This document shows, piece after piece, positions 44,520 to 54,059 of a stretch of 64,000 bases of DNA. Position 1 is the first letter of the stretch. Every line of letters begins with the position of its first letter. Below the pieces are notes generated by a model. The model was not told the DNA's origin. It searched no databases and was given only the letters and a program-made list of their open reading frames with translations. Where the stretch lies: contig NZ_CP107905.1 in assembly GCF_036014015.1 (NCBI RefSeq), positions 10,602,001-10,666,000 of the forward strand, read 5' to 3'. Source of the stretch: Streptomyces sp. NBC_00457. GTDB lineage: Bacteria; Actinomycetota; Actinomycetes; Streptomycetales; Streptomycetaceae. The position numbers and the translations under genes were made by a program.

Positions 44520-44690
44520 GGTCCACCCAGTACGTCGGCGGCGAGGTCGGGCCGCGCGAGTCGAGGACGTGATCGGCGCCCACGGCGCGCACCGTCTCGT
44601 GCTTGCCCGGCGAGGCGGTGGCGATCACCGTCGTGCCGTAGTGCTTGGCCATCTTCACCGCTGCCTGGCCAGTCCCGCCGACTGCCTACT
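44520..44690 (-). pseudogene. Fragment of a zinc-binding/quinone oxidoreductase (MDR)
   Basis: The minus strand reads AVGGTGQAAVKMAKHYGTTV, then IATASPGKHETVRAVGADHV, which is the nucleotide-binding core of a medium-chain dehydrogenase/quinone oxidoreductase. Both ends are lost: the frame runs into a stop before a normal N-terminus and into unrelated sequence after LDSRG. About 55 residues remain. It starts a 3.5-kb zone of gene debris to the right of the enediyne operon. Confidence 0.6.
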
Positions 44691-44870
44691 GTAACTCCCT
44701 ATTGCTGCGGTGATATCACGGCCGAGATGCCAGTTCGGACGATGCACGAGATCGCAGGGCAACTTGGTGTGAGCTTCGAGCGGCCCTCGTGTGTGCTACG
44801 GGTGCGGTCATTGACCGCGAGATGCCCGGTAGCCCCGCAACAGCGGGGGCCACCATCTACTGGACGAGTG

Positions 44871-45212
44871 TCAGCGAGCCTTTTCGTAGGCCTCGCGGAC
44901 GGAGGCCGGAACACGACCGCGATCGCTGACCTCGAAGCCGTTTGCCTTCGCCCAAGCCCGGATCGCCGACGAGTCGTCCCTGCCGCCAGTCGACGCCTTG
45001 GACTTCCCTTTCAGCTTCGCGGCACCGCGAATCCTCCGAGCGCCGTCAGCATGGAGAAACGGATTCAAGAGCTCAAGGAGCTTCTCGTAGTTCTCATCCG
45101 TGAGGTCGATCTCGACCCCAGCTCCGTCGATGAGGATGCTGTGCGTGGCGATTTCCGACGATTCCTCGCCGGTCAAGTCATCCACATATGTTGTGACTAC
45201 CTTCTGGGCCAT
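44871..45212 (-). CDS. lsr2: Lsr2 nucleoid-associated protein
   Basis: A 113-residue intact Lsr2: the N-terminal oligomerisation domain starts MAQKVVTTYVDDLTGEES, and the C-terminal DNA-binding domain ends IRAWAKANGFEVSDRGRVPA with the RGR minor-groove hook. Lsr2 coats A/T-rich, often horizontally acquired DNA and silences secondary-metabolite clusters in Streptomyces. No clear ribosome binding site precedes the ATG at 45212. It is isolated in a stretch of broken transposases, which suggests a second, mobile-associated copy rather than the housekeeping one. A role in silencing the adjacent cluster is possible but unproven. Confidence 0.9.
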   Translation of the reverse strand: MAQKVVTTYVDDLTGEESSEIATHSILIDGAGVEIDLTDENYEKLLELLNPFLHADGARRIRGAAKLKGKSKASTGGRDDSSAIRAWAKANGFEVSDRGRVPASVREAYEKAR

Positions 45213-45239
45213 GAAGGGGATCGTAGAGCACGTTCAGCC

Positions 45240-45945
45240 ACATCCGGCAATCACAAGCGGTCGGGCTCCTGTACCGCTATTTCTCCGGACTGACACGAAG
45301 TCATCGAGGTGCTCAGGCTGCAGCCCCTCGCGTAACTCGATGATGGTGATCGTGCCGTTGGTTTCGTCGATACAGCGTTGCAAGTAGGGCTGGTACATGT
45401 CGAGGCGGCTGGGGCGGGAACTGCGTCCGGTAACCATGTCCTGCCGGCGGGCGGCGCGCGCATACTGCTGGACGGTATGCCGCCCTCAGTCAGGTGGCGG
45501 GCGATGACACGGAGCCCCATCCCCTTGCTCAACAGGCCGTGGACCAGGGCATGGTGGGCGCGCATCCGCTCTCCTCGCCGACCGGTAGGCGAGGAGAGCG
45601 AGTGCGGCTCGACAGCGAGTGGTGAAGCGCGCGTGCGAAACGGTCAGCTGCGCGAACGGCTCGGCAAAGGTGCGGCGCGAATCAGTTCGCGTCGCCGCAG
45701 ATGAAGCGCCGGACCCGCAGATGACAACACCCTGCCCACCAAGCGGAAGATCCCTCAACTTGCGTTGGTAGGAGTCATGCACGCGTTCCGAGAACCCACC
45801 GCAGTCCGGACAGATTGCGCCCGCCGCCCGGTCTCTCGCTACTGCGTCGACGGCACTGAAGACAGCGTTCACCGCCTCGATGTCCACGTCGTCGATCCCG
45901 TCGAACAGCAGCGAGTCCCAGAACGATGAATCGGCCTGCATAACC
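45240..45945 (-). pseudogene. ISL3-family transposase relic
   Basis: Read leftward, the N-terminal piece SLLFDGIDDVDIEAVNAVFS then AICPDCGGFSERVHDSYQRK contains the zinc-finger start of ISL3 transposases, followed by RRTFAEPFAQLTVSHARFTT. A shifted frame gives HALVHGLLSKGMGLRVIARH, and a third gives SRPSRLDMYQPYLQRC. The catalytic DDE part is missing. Several frameshifts make it non-functional. Confidence 0.75.
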
Positions 45946-46194
45946 AGCACAGTCACCGGTCGCAGTCGACGACCGTGAAGGCCCGGAGAGACCTGATGGA
46001 GCGTCACTACCGTCTGTCTGATGGCGAAGCGTACGCCGTCTCACGCGAGATCACCCCCTCGCAATCGAACACCGCGATGACCTTCCGTGTCCCCTCCCCA
46101 AGATCTGTGCCAGAGCCGGAACTACGACGTCATAGCCGCCCCAGTGGCTGCTCGTCGGCCCAGCCAGCCGGCACCGCCGCGGCTGCAGGCAGCA

Positions 46195-46345
46195 CCATGG
46201 AGGGTGCCCGCGGCCGGGTGATATCCCGCCGATTATGGGTCAACGTCGCCGGCGTGGTCTGCTACCGCGCCGGATGCCGCTACCGGTTCTTCTTCAACCT
46301 GCATATCTGGCACGGGCGCCGGGACGAGCCGACGGCGTTCTCCCG
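46195..46345 (+). pseudogene. Short IS630-type transposase fragment
   Basis: The plus-strand frame gives VNVAGVVCYRAGCRYRFFFN and LHIWHGRRDEPTAF, matching the middle of actinobacterial IS630-type transposases. Only about 50 residues remain, with no ends. It lies just before the SDR gene at 46485. Confidence 0.5.
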
Positions 46346-46484
46346 GGCAAGTACTGCGACATGATCGTCATAAGTTCTCCGCCCGGCTGATTCCGTCGTC
46401 CTAATTCGCACACTCCTGTTGCGGATCATTGGTGGAGGGTGGCAGGCTGCAGCGGTCGAGGCAGCCATCACATCGGGGGATTCC

Positions 46485-47423
46485 ATGGCGACGACGCAAA
46501 AGCCGTTAGATGACCGCATCAAGGTAGCGCTGATCACCGGCACCAGCAGCGGCTTCGGCTACTTAACCGCGCTCACCCTGGCCCGCGCGGGCCACCGCGT
46601 GTTCGCCTCCATGCGCGACACCCGCAACGGCAACGCTGGCCCCGCGCGGGAGCTGCGCACTGCTGCGGCCAAGGAGGACCTCGCCCTCGAGGTGGTCGAT
46701 ATCGACATCCGCGACGACCATTCCGTCGAGCGCGGCGTCCGCGAGGTCCTGCGGCGCGCCGGGAGGATCGACGTCCTCGCCAACAACGCAGGCATCTTCT
46801 ATCCCGCGATCCTCGAGACGATGACGATCGACGACGTGCGTGCCGTCTTCGACACCAACGTCTTCGGCCAGCTGCGCATGTACCGCGCCGTGCTGCCGGC
46901 CATGCGCGCCCAAGGGGAGGGCTTGGTGGTCCAGACGACCTCAGCGCTCGGCCGGATCGTCCTCCCCTTCATCGGCGCCTACGTCGGCACGAAGTGGGCC
47001 ATGGAGGCGATGGCCGAGACCAGCCGGTACGAGCTGCGCCGGTCCGGCGTGGACCTCGTCATCCTCGAGCCCGGAGCGTACGACACTGACCTCGCCGACC
47101 CCAACGGCGTGCGCTACTACCGCCGCTACCGCGACAAGCTCGGGCGAGAGGACGCCCGCCGCCTCGCCGAATACGGCGACCTGGCAGACCGCGCCGAGGG
47201 GCACCTCGTCGACGAGCCGGGCCTGCCGGACAACCAACAGGTCGCCGACGCGATAGCCGCCTTGGTCGACACCCCCAGCAGCGAGCGGCCGGTGCGCCTG
47301 CCCGTCGCCGGTGCGGCGGACTTCCTCGGCGAACTGCAGCGCGTGCACGCGGACCTCCAGCGCAAGGCGATGGTGAGCAACGGGTACGAGGACCTGCTGT
47401 CGGGCGGTACCACGTCCGGGTGA
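46485..47423 (+). CDS. Short-chain dehydrogenase/reductase
   Basis: A 312-residue classical SDR: cofactor loop ALITGTSSGFGYL, NNAGIFYPAIL, catalytic Ser in TTSALG and YVGTK active-site Tyr and Lys. The C-terminus is longer than the 250-residue norm. GGGGGA precedes the ATG at 46485. Two leucines near the N-terminus (in QKPLDD and FGYLTA) use TTA codons, so its translation may need bldA. It is flanked by transposase relics on both sides, separated from the enediyne operon by 2 kb of debris, so membership in the pathway is doubtful. Confidence 0.85.
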   Translation: MATTQKPLDDRIKVALITGTSSGFGYLTALTLARAGHRVFASMRDTRNGNAGPARELRTAAAKEDLALEVVDIDIRDDHSVERGVREVLRRAGRIDVLANNAGIFYPAILETMTIDDVRAVFDTNVFGQLRMYRAVLPAMRAQGEGLVVQTTSALGRIVLPFIGAYVGTKWAMEAMAETSRYELRRSGVDLVILEPGAYDTDLADPNGVRYYRRYRDKLGREDARRLAEYGDLADRAEGHLVDEPGLPDNQQVADAIAALVDTPSSERPVRLPVAGAADFLGELQRVHADLQRKAMVSNGYEDLLSGGTTSG

Positions 47424-47429
47424 CGCCTG

Positions 47430-48010
47430 GTTCCGTTCGCCCTCAGCCTGGAGCGCGCCCTCGGATCCCTGGCTCGACCATCACGCGTCACCTGGCTGCT
47501 GGAACGCTACGGATCCCCGGCCGCGCTGCGAAAAGGTGGCCGCCGCAGGCTCATCGAGGTGATCCGGCCCAAGGCGCCCCGGATGGCGAAGCGGCTGATC
47601 GACGACATCTCCGAGGCCCTCGACGAGCAGACCGTCGTCGTTCCGGGCACCGGCACACTCGACATCGTGATCCCCTCGCTGGTCCGCTCGCCCGGCGCGC
47701 GGTCCACGAACAGCGAAGGGCGACGGAAGCCCAGATCACAGCCTTGCTCCAACCACGAAGCCGTCGGGCACCTCGATCCACGGCGAACACGCCCCCCGAG
47801 GCGGCAACCGGCAACTCAATCGCTCGATGTTGTCCGCGTTCGCCGCTCTGCACGATCCCGCCGCCAGCACCTACTACGACAAGTGCCGGAGCAGAGGAAA
47901 GACTCACATACAGGCCAGCCTCCGGCTCGCCCGGCAACCGATCAACGTGCTGTTCGCGACACTCCGCGACAGCACCCGCCACGAACCCAGAACCCCACGC
48001 CTCGCTTGGC
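47430..48010 (+). pseudogene. IS110-family transposase relic
   Basis: Frames in order give SLERALGSLARP and VTWLLERYGSPAALRKGGRR, then LIEVIRPKAPRMAKRLIDDI and DEQTVVVPGTGTLDIVIPSL. After a frameshift and a deletion they continue with NTPPEAATGNSIA and FAALHDPAASTYYDKCRSRG, all recognised from the IS110 C-terminal half. The conserved serine-containing core is partly deleted and there are several frame changes, so it is inactive. Confidence 0.75.
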
Positions 48011-48065
48011 GAAGACATAGAGGTACCCCTGCTGCACTCTCGCGTCGGGTCCGGCCGATCGGGAT

Positions 48066-49403
48066 TCAGGCAGGTTCGGAGTCAGGGTCGACACTTGGGC
48101 GCGGGTCGCGGAACACAGCCAGTGCCCGCCGCCGATCCCTCTCCTCCTCGGTCACCAGGATGTGCGGCATTGCACGGCGCAGGATCGGCGGTGCCATCAG
48201 CGAAGTGCTGATCGCCACGAGGATCACGATGGTGTATGTGGTCGTATCGAGGACGCCGACGTTGAGCCCGACCGTGGCCACGACGATCTGGATGACTCCG
48301 CGGGCGTTCATCCCGCCAGCGAGGGCCAGCGCCTCCCATCTGGTCAACTTGCTGGACAGCGCACCCAAGTACGCGCCGGCGAACTTGCCAGCCACCGCGA
48401 TCAACAGCGCGACCACCGCGGCGAGCAGCGGGACCGGACGGGTGAGGATGGTCAGGTCTACCCGGAGGCCGGCGGTGGCGAAGAACAGGGGCGCGAACAC
48501 CGACACCACCACCGCCCGTAACGGCGCCAGTCGGCCGAGGTCCGCGATCTTCGCCGAGCCGATCAACAGGCCGCCGAGGAAGGCGCCGAACACCGCCTCG
48601 AAGCCCATGGCTTGGGTCGCGGCCGCGCTCAGCACAATGACCAGGACGGCGGTCGCGATCGTCGGGCCATTCTCGGGTGAGCGCTGGCACCGTGCGAAGG
48701 CACCGCGGACGAGGGGGCGGGCGACGCTCGCGGTCACCAGGACGGCGAGCACGAGCAGGCCCACCGAGGACGCCACCGTCCAACCGCTCACGCCGGTCGT
48801 GGCCATCGCGGAGACGATCGAAAGAAGCAACCAGCCGACCACGTCGTCGATCACGCCCGCGGCAATGGTCAACTGCCCAATATTGCGGTGCAGCAGATTC
48901 ATGTCCGAGAGCGTCTTCGCGATGACCGGCAGGGCACTTACACACATCGCCACGCCGACGAAGAGTGCGAAGGCCTCCCGATTCACCGAGCCGGTCAGCA
49001 GCGAACGCGGCGCCGCCAGCCCTGCGATGACTCCGGCGACCAGCGGGATCACCAGTCCGGCGACACCCACCCGGAGCGCGACGCTGCCCTTGCGCCGCAC
49101 GAGCCGGAAATCGACCTCGATGCCGGTGACGCCGACGAGCAGCACCACACCGATCTGCCCAATCGCGTCCAGGAGGTGGAATTGCGAGGCGGTATGGGGA
49201 AGCAGCCACGCGGACACGGACGGCGCGAGATGGCCGAGCACCGTCGGCCCGAAGAACACCCCAGCACACAGCTCGCCCACGACGGCCGGCATGCCAAGGC
49301 GGTTGGCCAGTCGGCCGAGCAGCAGCGCGGCCGAGAGCAGCAGCCCGACCTGCAAGAGGAAGACGAGCAGCGCATGCGCGGCGATCGGCGGGGGTGGGGC
49401 CAC
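48066..49403 (-). CDS. Cation:proton antiporter (CPA2 type)
   Basis: About 445 residues with some 12 membrane segments. The N-terminal LLLGRLANRLGMPAVVGELC is the common start of CPA2 antiporters, followed by IGVVLLVGVTGIEVDF. The ion-binding region contains the paired Asp of AAGVIDDVVGWLLLSIVSAM, and the C-terminal part includes LALAGGMNARGVIQIVVATV. The GTG at 49403 with GGAGA six bases upstream gives the natural N-terminus; the frame is open further to 49592 without similarity. The 247-bp segment at 48736-48982 of this gene recurs as a degraded copy at 53601-53848. Confidence 0.85.
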   Translation of the reverse strand: MAPPPPIAAHALLVFLLQVGLLLSAALLLGRLANRLGMPAVVGELCAGVFFGPTVLGHLAPSVSAWLLPHTASQFHLLDAIGQIGVVLLVGVTGIEVDFRLVRRKGSVALRVGVAGLVIPLVAGVIAGLAAPRSLLTGSVNREAFALFVGVAMCVSALPVIAKTLSDMNLLHRNIGQLTIAAGVIDDVVGWLLLSIVSAMATTGVSGWTVASSVGLLVLAVLVTASVARPLVRGAFARCQRSPENGPTIATAVLVIVLSAAATQAMGFEAVFGAFLGGLLIGSAKIADLGRLAPLRAVVVSVFAPLFFATAGLRVDLTILTRPVPLLAAVVALLIAVAGKFAGAYLGALSSKLTRWEALALAGGMNARGVIQIVVATVGLNVGVLDTTTYTIVILVAISTSLMAPPILRRAMPHILVTEEERDRRRALAVFRDPRPSVDPDSEPA

Positions 49404-49721
49404 GGTGGTCTCCGTACGCGGCGGGGTTCGGATGAGTGGTTGAAAGTGGTGCCGGGCTTGCTTCCGCGTACGGCGTGCCGGGTCGAGTGCTACATCGTTT
49501 CCACCATCCCGGTGCCGGGACCTGAGCCCGCTGCTGGGCCAGGATGTCGGCCCGGCCCGGGGACGGCGGCGGGGAAGCTGGTCGTCGGTCAACTCGCAGC
49601 GGAACAGCGTCGCGTCAAGGTCGAACAGGGCAGTCGACAGGGCCGGGACGGGCTGAGGCCACGGAATCGCTCAAAGCCATGTGCGGCTGGTGGTGTTGCC
49701 AGCACACCTCAGGTCACACAC
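49404..49721. other. Intergenic stretch
   Basis: About 320 bases between two leftward membrane-protein genes. No supported gene or hairpin seen. Confidence 0.4.
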
Positions 49722-50690
49722 TTACGCAGCCCACGGAGCGATCGGATACCAAGGGATAATCTCTCGGCGCGCGAGCAAGCGGACGTCCCAATACAAGAAC
49801 GTGAAGGCACCAGCAACGATAAGGGTGACCGCCATGAACACGGCCGCGCGCCCAGGCTTTGCCATCCACGTCTGCAAGCGGGCGCCTGAGGCCACGGCCA
49901 GTACGATGAAAATCACAGCCATGATCGCAATGTTCCCGACCGACTGCAGCATGAACGCCGCTGCGCCGTACAACGGGTTCCCACTCTCGGCTGCGTCCCG
50001 AAACAGTTGCCGAAAGAGTGGATAAGGGCGCCCGATGAGGAAGCCACCGATCAATGCGCCCATGAACACTGTCTGCGCATAGGGAAACCGACTGTGCAGG
50101 CGCAGGAACGGATCGCGGAGAAACCCAAGCGAGCTCAGCCCCATGTAGAGCATCGCCAATCCAACGATGCCGAACGCCACCATGCTCTGCACCGAACGGC
50201 CGGACAGGACTCCCGGCATGTTCTCGGCCTGAGAGAACTGCGGCATCGAAGTACCTACGATCCCGACCACCGCACCGTAGACAGCAGACACCGCGAGCAT
50301 GCCAAGCGACATCCAGCCCAACGGCTTCAGCGACTGCACCAGACGACCCCACCGGCTACCAGCAGCGCCAAGAAGAGGGGCGACCGCACCGAAAGCTGCG
50401 ATATTGCAAGCGGTGAACGTGCCAGCGAGTCCCGAAGTGAACGCGAAGACGATACCCGCCATCGCACCGGAGATCGGGGCTTCCGGGTCGTGCCCGAGCA
50501 CGGTCCTTGCGACATTGCCACCGATCGTCTTGTCCACAAACTCTGCGGACCACACCACCGTCAGTAGAAATCCTGCACCAATGCTGAGTAGCAGGATAAG
50601 CCAGCGTTGTTCAATCGCCACTCCACCGACAGGATTTGCCTGCTTTCCAAGATCTTGGTGGGAGACCGATAGCTCTTCACTGCGCGCCAC
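49722..50690 (-). CDS. Polytopic membrane protein, function unknown
   Basis: About 322 residues with eight to nine hydrophobic helices. A central block, SGLAGTFTACNIAAFGAVAP, has a Cys in a membrane helix after a Gly-Thr-Phe-Thr run that recalls the CcdA/DsbD-like transmembrane thiol carriers, but the usual second Cys is not obvious, so this is only a resemblance. The GTG at 50690 has GGGAG about six bases upstream. Neighbours give no functional hint. Confidence 0.6.
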   Translation of the reverse strand: MARSEELSVSHQDLGKQANPVGGVAIEQRWLILLLSIGAGFLLTVVWSAEFVDKTIGGNVARTVLGHDPEAPISGAMAGIVFAFTSGLAGTFTACNIAAFGAVAPLLGAAGSRWGRLVQSLKPLGWMSLGMLAVSAVYGAVVGIVGTSMPQFSQAENMPGVLSGRSVQSMVAFGIVGLAMLYMGLSSLGFLRDPFLRLHSRFPYAQTVFMGALIGGFLIGRPYPLFRQLFRDAAESGNPLYGAAAFMLQSVGNIAIMAVIFIVLAVASGARLQTWMAKPGRAAVFMAVTLIVAGAFTFLYWDVRLLARREIIPWYPIAPWAA

Positions 50691-51279
50691 ACTAGACTCC
50701 CTCGATTTCCGCCGTCAGATGAACGAGTCGCGCACAGGGGCACGTACGTCCCTCGCCCTCGGAGCGTAGGCGGCACCCGGGCAGGAGGTTTCTTTCAACT
50801 TGCTGAACCAACGGCAGCATCCATAGTCATTGCGCGATCGCGAGCTGCCTGGTTTGCCGGTCTTGGGTATGCCGTGACGACGATCATCTGCCTCCCCCGA
50901 GGCGTGCAGGGCCTACTGAGCGTTTGGTCCTGTGATTGGTGTTTGGTTCCGGATCAGGTTCCGTGCCAGTTGAGGAGGGCAGGTTGCCCTGGGACAGGCT
51001 GCTGGAGAAGGGCTCGGATCGGACACCGTCCGCGATGGCCGGCGCCCGTGCAACTCGGAGGCGAGTTGCACGCCGTGCCGGGTAGGGGACCACACCCGCA
51101 TCGGTCCGGCCTGCGGCAGGGTGATCTGGTCGACCAGCATCTCGTCGTACACGCCCAGCGCCAGCCGGTCTTCGCTGCCCCCACTGATGACCCTCGGCGC
51201 CACCGACTTCACCGGTGGCCGGCTGCGGTGCAGCAGGTGCCGGTGCCCCCACGGTTTCGACGCGGCGTGGGCGGGCGTC
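50691..51279. other. Intergenic stretch with a possible gene remnant
   Basis: About 590 bases. On the minus strand, about 51050-51190, the peptide DRLALGVYDEMLVDQITLPQ followed by AGPMRVWSPTRHGVQLASEL reads like a piece of a real protein, possibly of a replication-relaxation type, but it has no supported start or family. The remainder shows nothing. Confidence 0.3.
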
Positions 51280-51819
51280 TCAGGTCTCGGAGGCATACCC
51301 CTGGGCGACGATCAGCTTCGCACCCTCCTCGAAGTAGCCCGGATCGTCCGGAAGTTCGGTATCGAGGCAGGTGACGTAGCGGTTGTACATGCAGAACGCG
51401 GCGGCGATCAAGACGGTGTCGTGGATCTGCGCGTCGTCGCTGCCGGTCGCCCGCGCGGCGGCGACTGTGTCGGCCGTGAGGGGTCGTACCGGCCCGCATA
51501 CCTCGGCTGCGATCCGCAACAGTGCCCGCAGTCGCGGTGTGATCGGCGCGGTGTCGGGATTTGCGAGCACGGCGTCGACGAGCTCGTGCCCGCCGTCGAG
51601 CTGGGCGGCGGCGAACGCCCCGTGCGAACCGGAGCAGAAGGGCGTGGAGTTGAGGTGGGACGCGTAAGCGGCGATCAACTCCCGCTCCCCGGGCGGAAGC
51701 GACAGGGGGGAGCGCAGGAGCGTCTCGGCTAACTGGCTGAGCGGGGCGGCGGTGTCCGGCCGCTGGATCATCAACCCGCGGATCCCGGGCTGATCGTTGT
51801 CGATGGCGATGTGCGGCAT
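51280..51819 (-). CDS. AhpD-like/carboxymuconolactone decarboxylase-family protein
   Basis: About 179 residues, all-helical. The active-site-like segment is STPFCSGSHGAFAAAQ, a single Cys followed three residues later by His, as in the peroxidase-related branch in which the first Cys of CxxC is missing. Flanking LPPGERELIAAYASHLN fits the same family. The ATG at 51819 is preferred. Likely general oxidative stress protection; no link to neighbours is apparent. It is unrelated in detail to the CxxC-containing protein at 9532-10158. Confidence 0.75.
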   Translation of the reverse strand: MPHIAIDNDQPGIRGLMIQRPDTAAPLSQLAETLLRSPLSLPPGERELIAAYASHLNSTPFCSGSHGAFAAAQLDGGHELVDAVLANPDTAPITPRLRALLRIAAEVCGPVRPLTADTVAAARATGSDDAQIHDTVLIAAAFCMYNRYVTCLDTELPDDPGYFEEGAKLIVAQGYASET

Positions 51820-52042
51820 GGCGGATGTCCTCTCGCGAGCGGAACGGCGTGGCAGTGATATGGGTCCGCTCCATGTTCCGCCTCCGTAGGGGGAGTGGAC
51901 TACTCCCTGAGTGTTTCGGGCATGTCCACGGGTCCGTGTCGAGGGCGGAGGGCCACAGGTGGGGTCAGGGCAGGCGGGGTGCTGGTGGTTGAGACCGTCG
52001 GGAGGAGCGGTCCGGGCGATGCGATGCGGCGAAGAGAGCGGG

Positions 52043-52888
52043 TCAGTGCCCGGCCGCATGCTGGACGAACTTCGTCACCGCGGCGGCGACGGCCTCTGGT
52101 GCGTCCATGAAGGGCCAGTGCCCGCTCTCATCGAGGATCACCAGTTCGGCGTCCGGGAAGGTACGTCGCTGGATCTCGGCCTGCGCGACGGGCAGGTACG
52201 GGTCGTGGGCACCCCAGATCACGAGTGCGGGGCGGCGCAACGGCCGCAGCACGGCGGAGAGCGGCCCTGTGGCTGCCGCGGCATCGGTCGCCCGGTAGAG
52301 GCGCAGTACGGCGCGGCGCGTGCGGCGGTCAAAGTCGTCGTACATGCGGTCCATGAACTCCCGCGGAAGGCCTCGCGGATTGCCGCGGCGCAAAAGGGCA
52401 CGGAATGTGGGCCTGGTGGCGGTAGCCATGAAGAGCTCCCCCAACACCGGTGTGCGCCAGATCCGGGCCAGGGCGTGCCAGCGGTAGCCGAAGAGCACAC
52501 CCGTATCGATCAGCACGGCGCTGGCGAAGCGCTCGGGGTGGGCGGCGGCCCACGTGAGGCCCCAGGGGCCGCCGAAGTCGTGGACGACGAGATGGGCGTG
52601 GTCAATGCCGAGGGTGTCGAGGGCCGTGCCAATGAAGGCGGCGTGCCCCTCGACAGCGTGCGGGAAGTCGCTCGGCTTGGCGGCTCGACCGAAGCCGGGG
52701 GCGTCCCATGCCACTGCGCGGCACTTGCCGCCGATGCTGTCGAGGAGTCCTATCCAGTCGGCGCTGGAGCCGGGGCTGCCGTGGAGGAAGACGACGGCCT
52801 CGCGATCGTCGGCCGGGCCGGACTCGCGCAAGACGGTGCGGATGCCGGCGACGCGGAGCTCACGTTCGCGAATGGACGAGGTCGTCAT
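52043..52888 (-). CDS. Alpha/beta hydrolase with Asp nucleophile (epoxide hydrolase/dehalogenase type)
   Basis: A 281-residue alpha/beta hydrolase: oxyanion motif [14 protein letters not shown], nucleophile elbow [12 protein letters not shown] with Asp instead of Ser, the second acid region [10 protein letters not shown], and the catalytic His in [13 protein letters not shown]. An Asp nucleophile is diagnostic for epoxide hydrolases and haloalkane dehalogenases. The cap region is the usual 80 residues long. The ATG at 52888 follows AAAGGGTGG. Immediately upstream on the same strand is the broken C-terminus of an FAD monooxygenase. Nine-membered enediyne pathways do use epoxide hydrolases, but this gene is 8 kb outside the core operon and behind transposon relics, so the link is weak. 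Confidence 0.8.
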   Translation of the reverse strand: MTTSSIRERELRVAGIRTVLRESGPADDREAVVFLHGSPGSSADWIGLLDSIGGKCRAVAWDAPGFGRAAKPSDFPHAVEGHAAFIGTALDTLGIDHAHLVVHDFGGPWGLTWAAAHPERFASAVLIDTGVLFGYRWHALARIWRTPVLGELFMATATRPTFRALLRRGNPRGLPREFMDRMYDDFDRRTRRAVLRLYRATDAAAATGPLSAVLRPLRRPALVIWGAHDPYLPVAQAEIQRRTFPDAELVILDESGHWPFMDAPEAVAAAVTKFVQHAAGH

Positions 52889-52919
52889 GGGGCCACCCTT
52901 TCGTTCGGTGTGACGGATA

Positions 52920-53290
52920 TTCCCTGCGGGGCGGCTGTCGGCGAGCCTGCGGCGCAGTCGGCTGGGGGCAACCCGCAGCACCATGGCGGGCCGCCGCAGA
53001 CGCCAAGGCGGATCGACCAGCGCGCCCACCCGCAGAACTGCTCGGTGACCGCGGGATCGTGGGCGCCCGCCGCCTGCAGCTGACCGACGTACGCGTTGAC
53101 GACCCGCACCCGAGCGGGCGCGGCCCCGCCACCTCGGGCAGCGACAGGTCACCGCCCACGGCGAGCTGCCAGGCCACGGTGGTATTCCTGACGGCGATCC
53201 GGAAGAAGCGCCGGGCGAGGTTGGCGCCGCCGCGGCGAGGCATCGGCTCAGGGCTCGCGCCTCGAGCGCCTCAACCGATACGCCCTGCGT
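52920..53290 (-). pseudogene. C-terminal relic of an FAD-dependent monooxygenase/oxidoreductase
   Basis: Reading leftward across three frames: [20 protein letters not shown] then [15 protein letters not shown], next [20 protein letters not shown], next [20 protein letters not shown]. Together these match the last 110 residues of the actinobacterial FAD-dependent (geranylgeranyl-reductase/squalene-epoxidase-like) oxidoreductase family. Two frameshifts and absence of the FAD-binding N-terminus make it dead. It sits upstream of the alpha/beta hydrolase, with which the intact gene was probably an operon. Confidence 0.6.
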
Positions 53291-53600
53291 GGAGAGGGGG
53301 TTGAAGCTAGCTGCACAGCGCTTCCCCGGTGACCAGTAGGCGCGTGGGGGAGCCACCACCGTGTGGTCGCGCACTCTCCGCATCTCACACCTCCGACGCC
53401 GGATTCAGAGCGCGGGTCCTCCTGGGACTCAGCATCGCGCTCATATGCGCCCCAGGTGCCCGCCACCCCTGAACTTCCGCCATTTTTCCGTGTGTTGAGA
53501 TGCCGACCGGGCCTGAGCAGTCGGGCGCCCTTGGCCTCCAGTGGTCCCCGGCCGAAGAACTGACGCCCAGTCGGATGCCGGGCTGCCTGCGTGACCGGCC

Positions 53601-53848
53601 ACCGGGACGGCGAGCGCGAGCAGGCCCACCGAGGACGCCACCGTCCAACCGCTCACGCCGGTCGTGGCCATCGCGGAGACGATCGAAAGAAGCAACCATC
53701 CGACCACGTCGTCGATCACGCCCGCGGCAATGGTCAACTGCCCGATATTTCGGTGCAGCAGATTCATGTCCGAGGGGGCGTCTTGGCAATAGCCGGCAAG
53801 GGACTCATGCACATCGCCACACCGACGAAGAGTGCGAAGGCTCCCGAT
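53601..53848. repeat. Degraded duplicate of an internal antiporter segment
   Basis: This stretch is almost the same as 48736-48982 inside the antiporter gene, same orientation, with scattered substitutions and a small frameshift near 53775. The minus-strand peptide LLHRNIGQLTIAAGVIDDVV and GWLLLSIVSAMATTGVSGWT is shared by both. The rest of the gene is not present on either side. Confidence 0.9.
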
Positions 53849-53864
53849 CGTTCCGCGCACATTC

Positions 53865-53937
53865 TTTGTCGATCGAACAAGATCTCCTTGACCCGCGCCA
53901 GAACGCCATGGGACGATTTGTTCGTCGATCGACAAAG
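53865..53937. promoter_or_regulatory. Two TetR-type operator sites upstream of the SDR gene
   Basis: TTTGTCGATCGAACAAG at 53865-53881 and, inverted and slightly longer, TTTGTTCGTCGATCGACAAAG at 53917-53937. Each is built on a TCGATCGA core. The same motif (15 of 17 bases) is found upstream of the TetR gene at 58074. The pair lies 120-195 bases before the SDR start at 54060. Confidence 0.6.
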
Positions 53938-54059
53938 AAAGTTGGCCCGGTCATACAGAACTCGCCTGCACGGCCATGTCGGCGAGCGGGTGCAGGACCA
54001 GGGGCCCTCAGGCCAGGCCCCACCACCGCACGCCACGGCATCTGACAGGGGAGAAGAGC

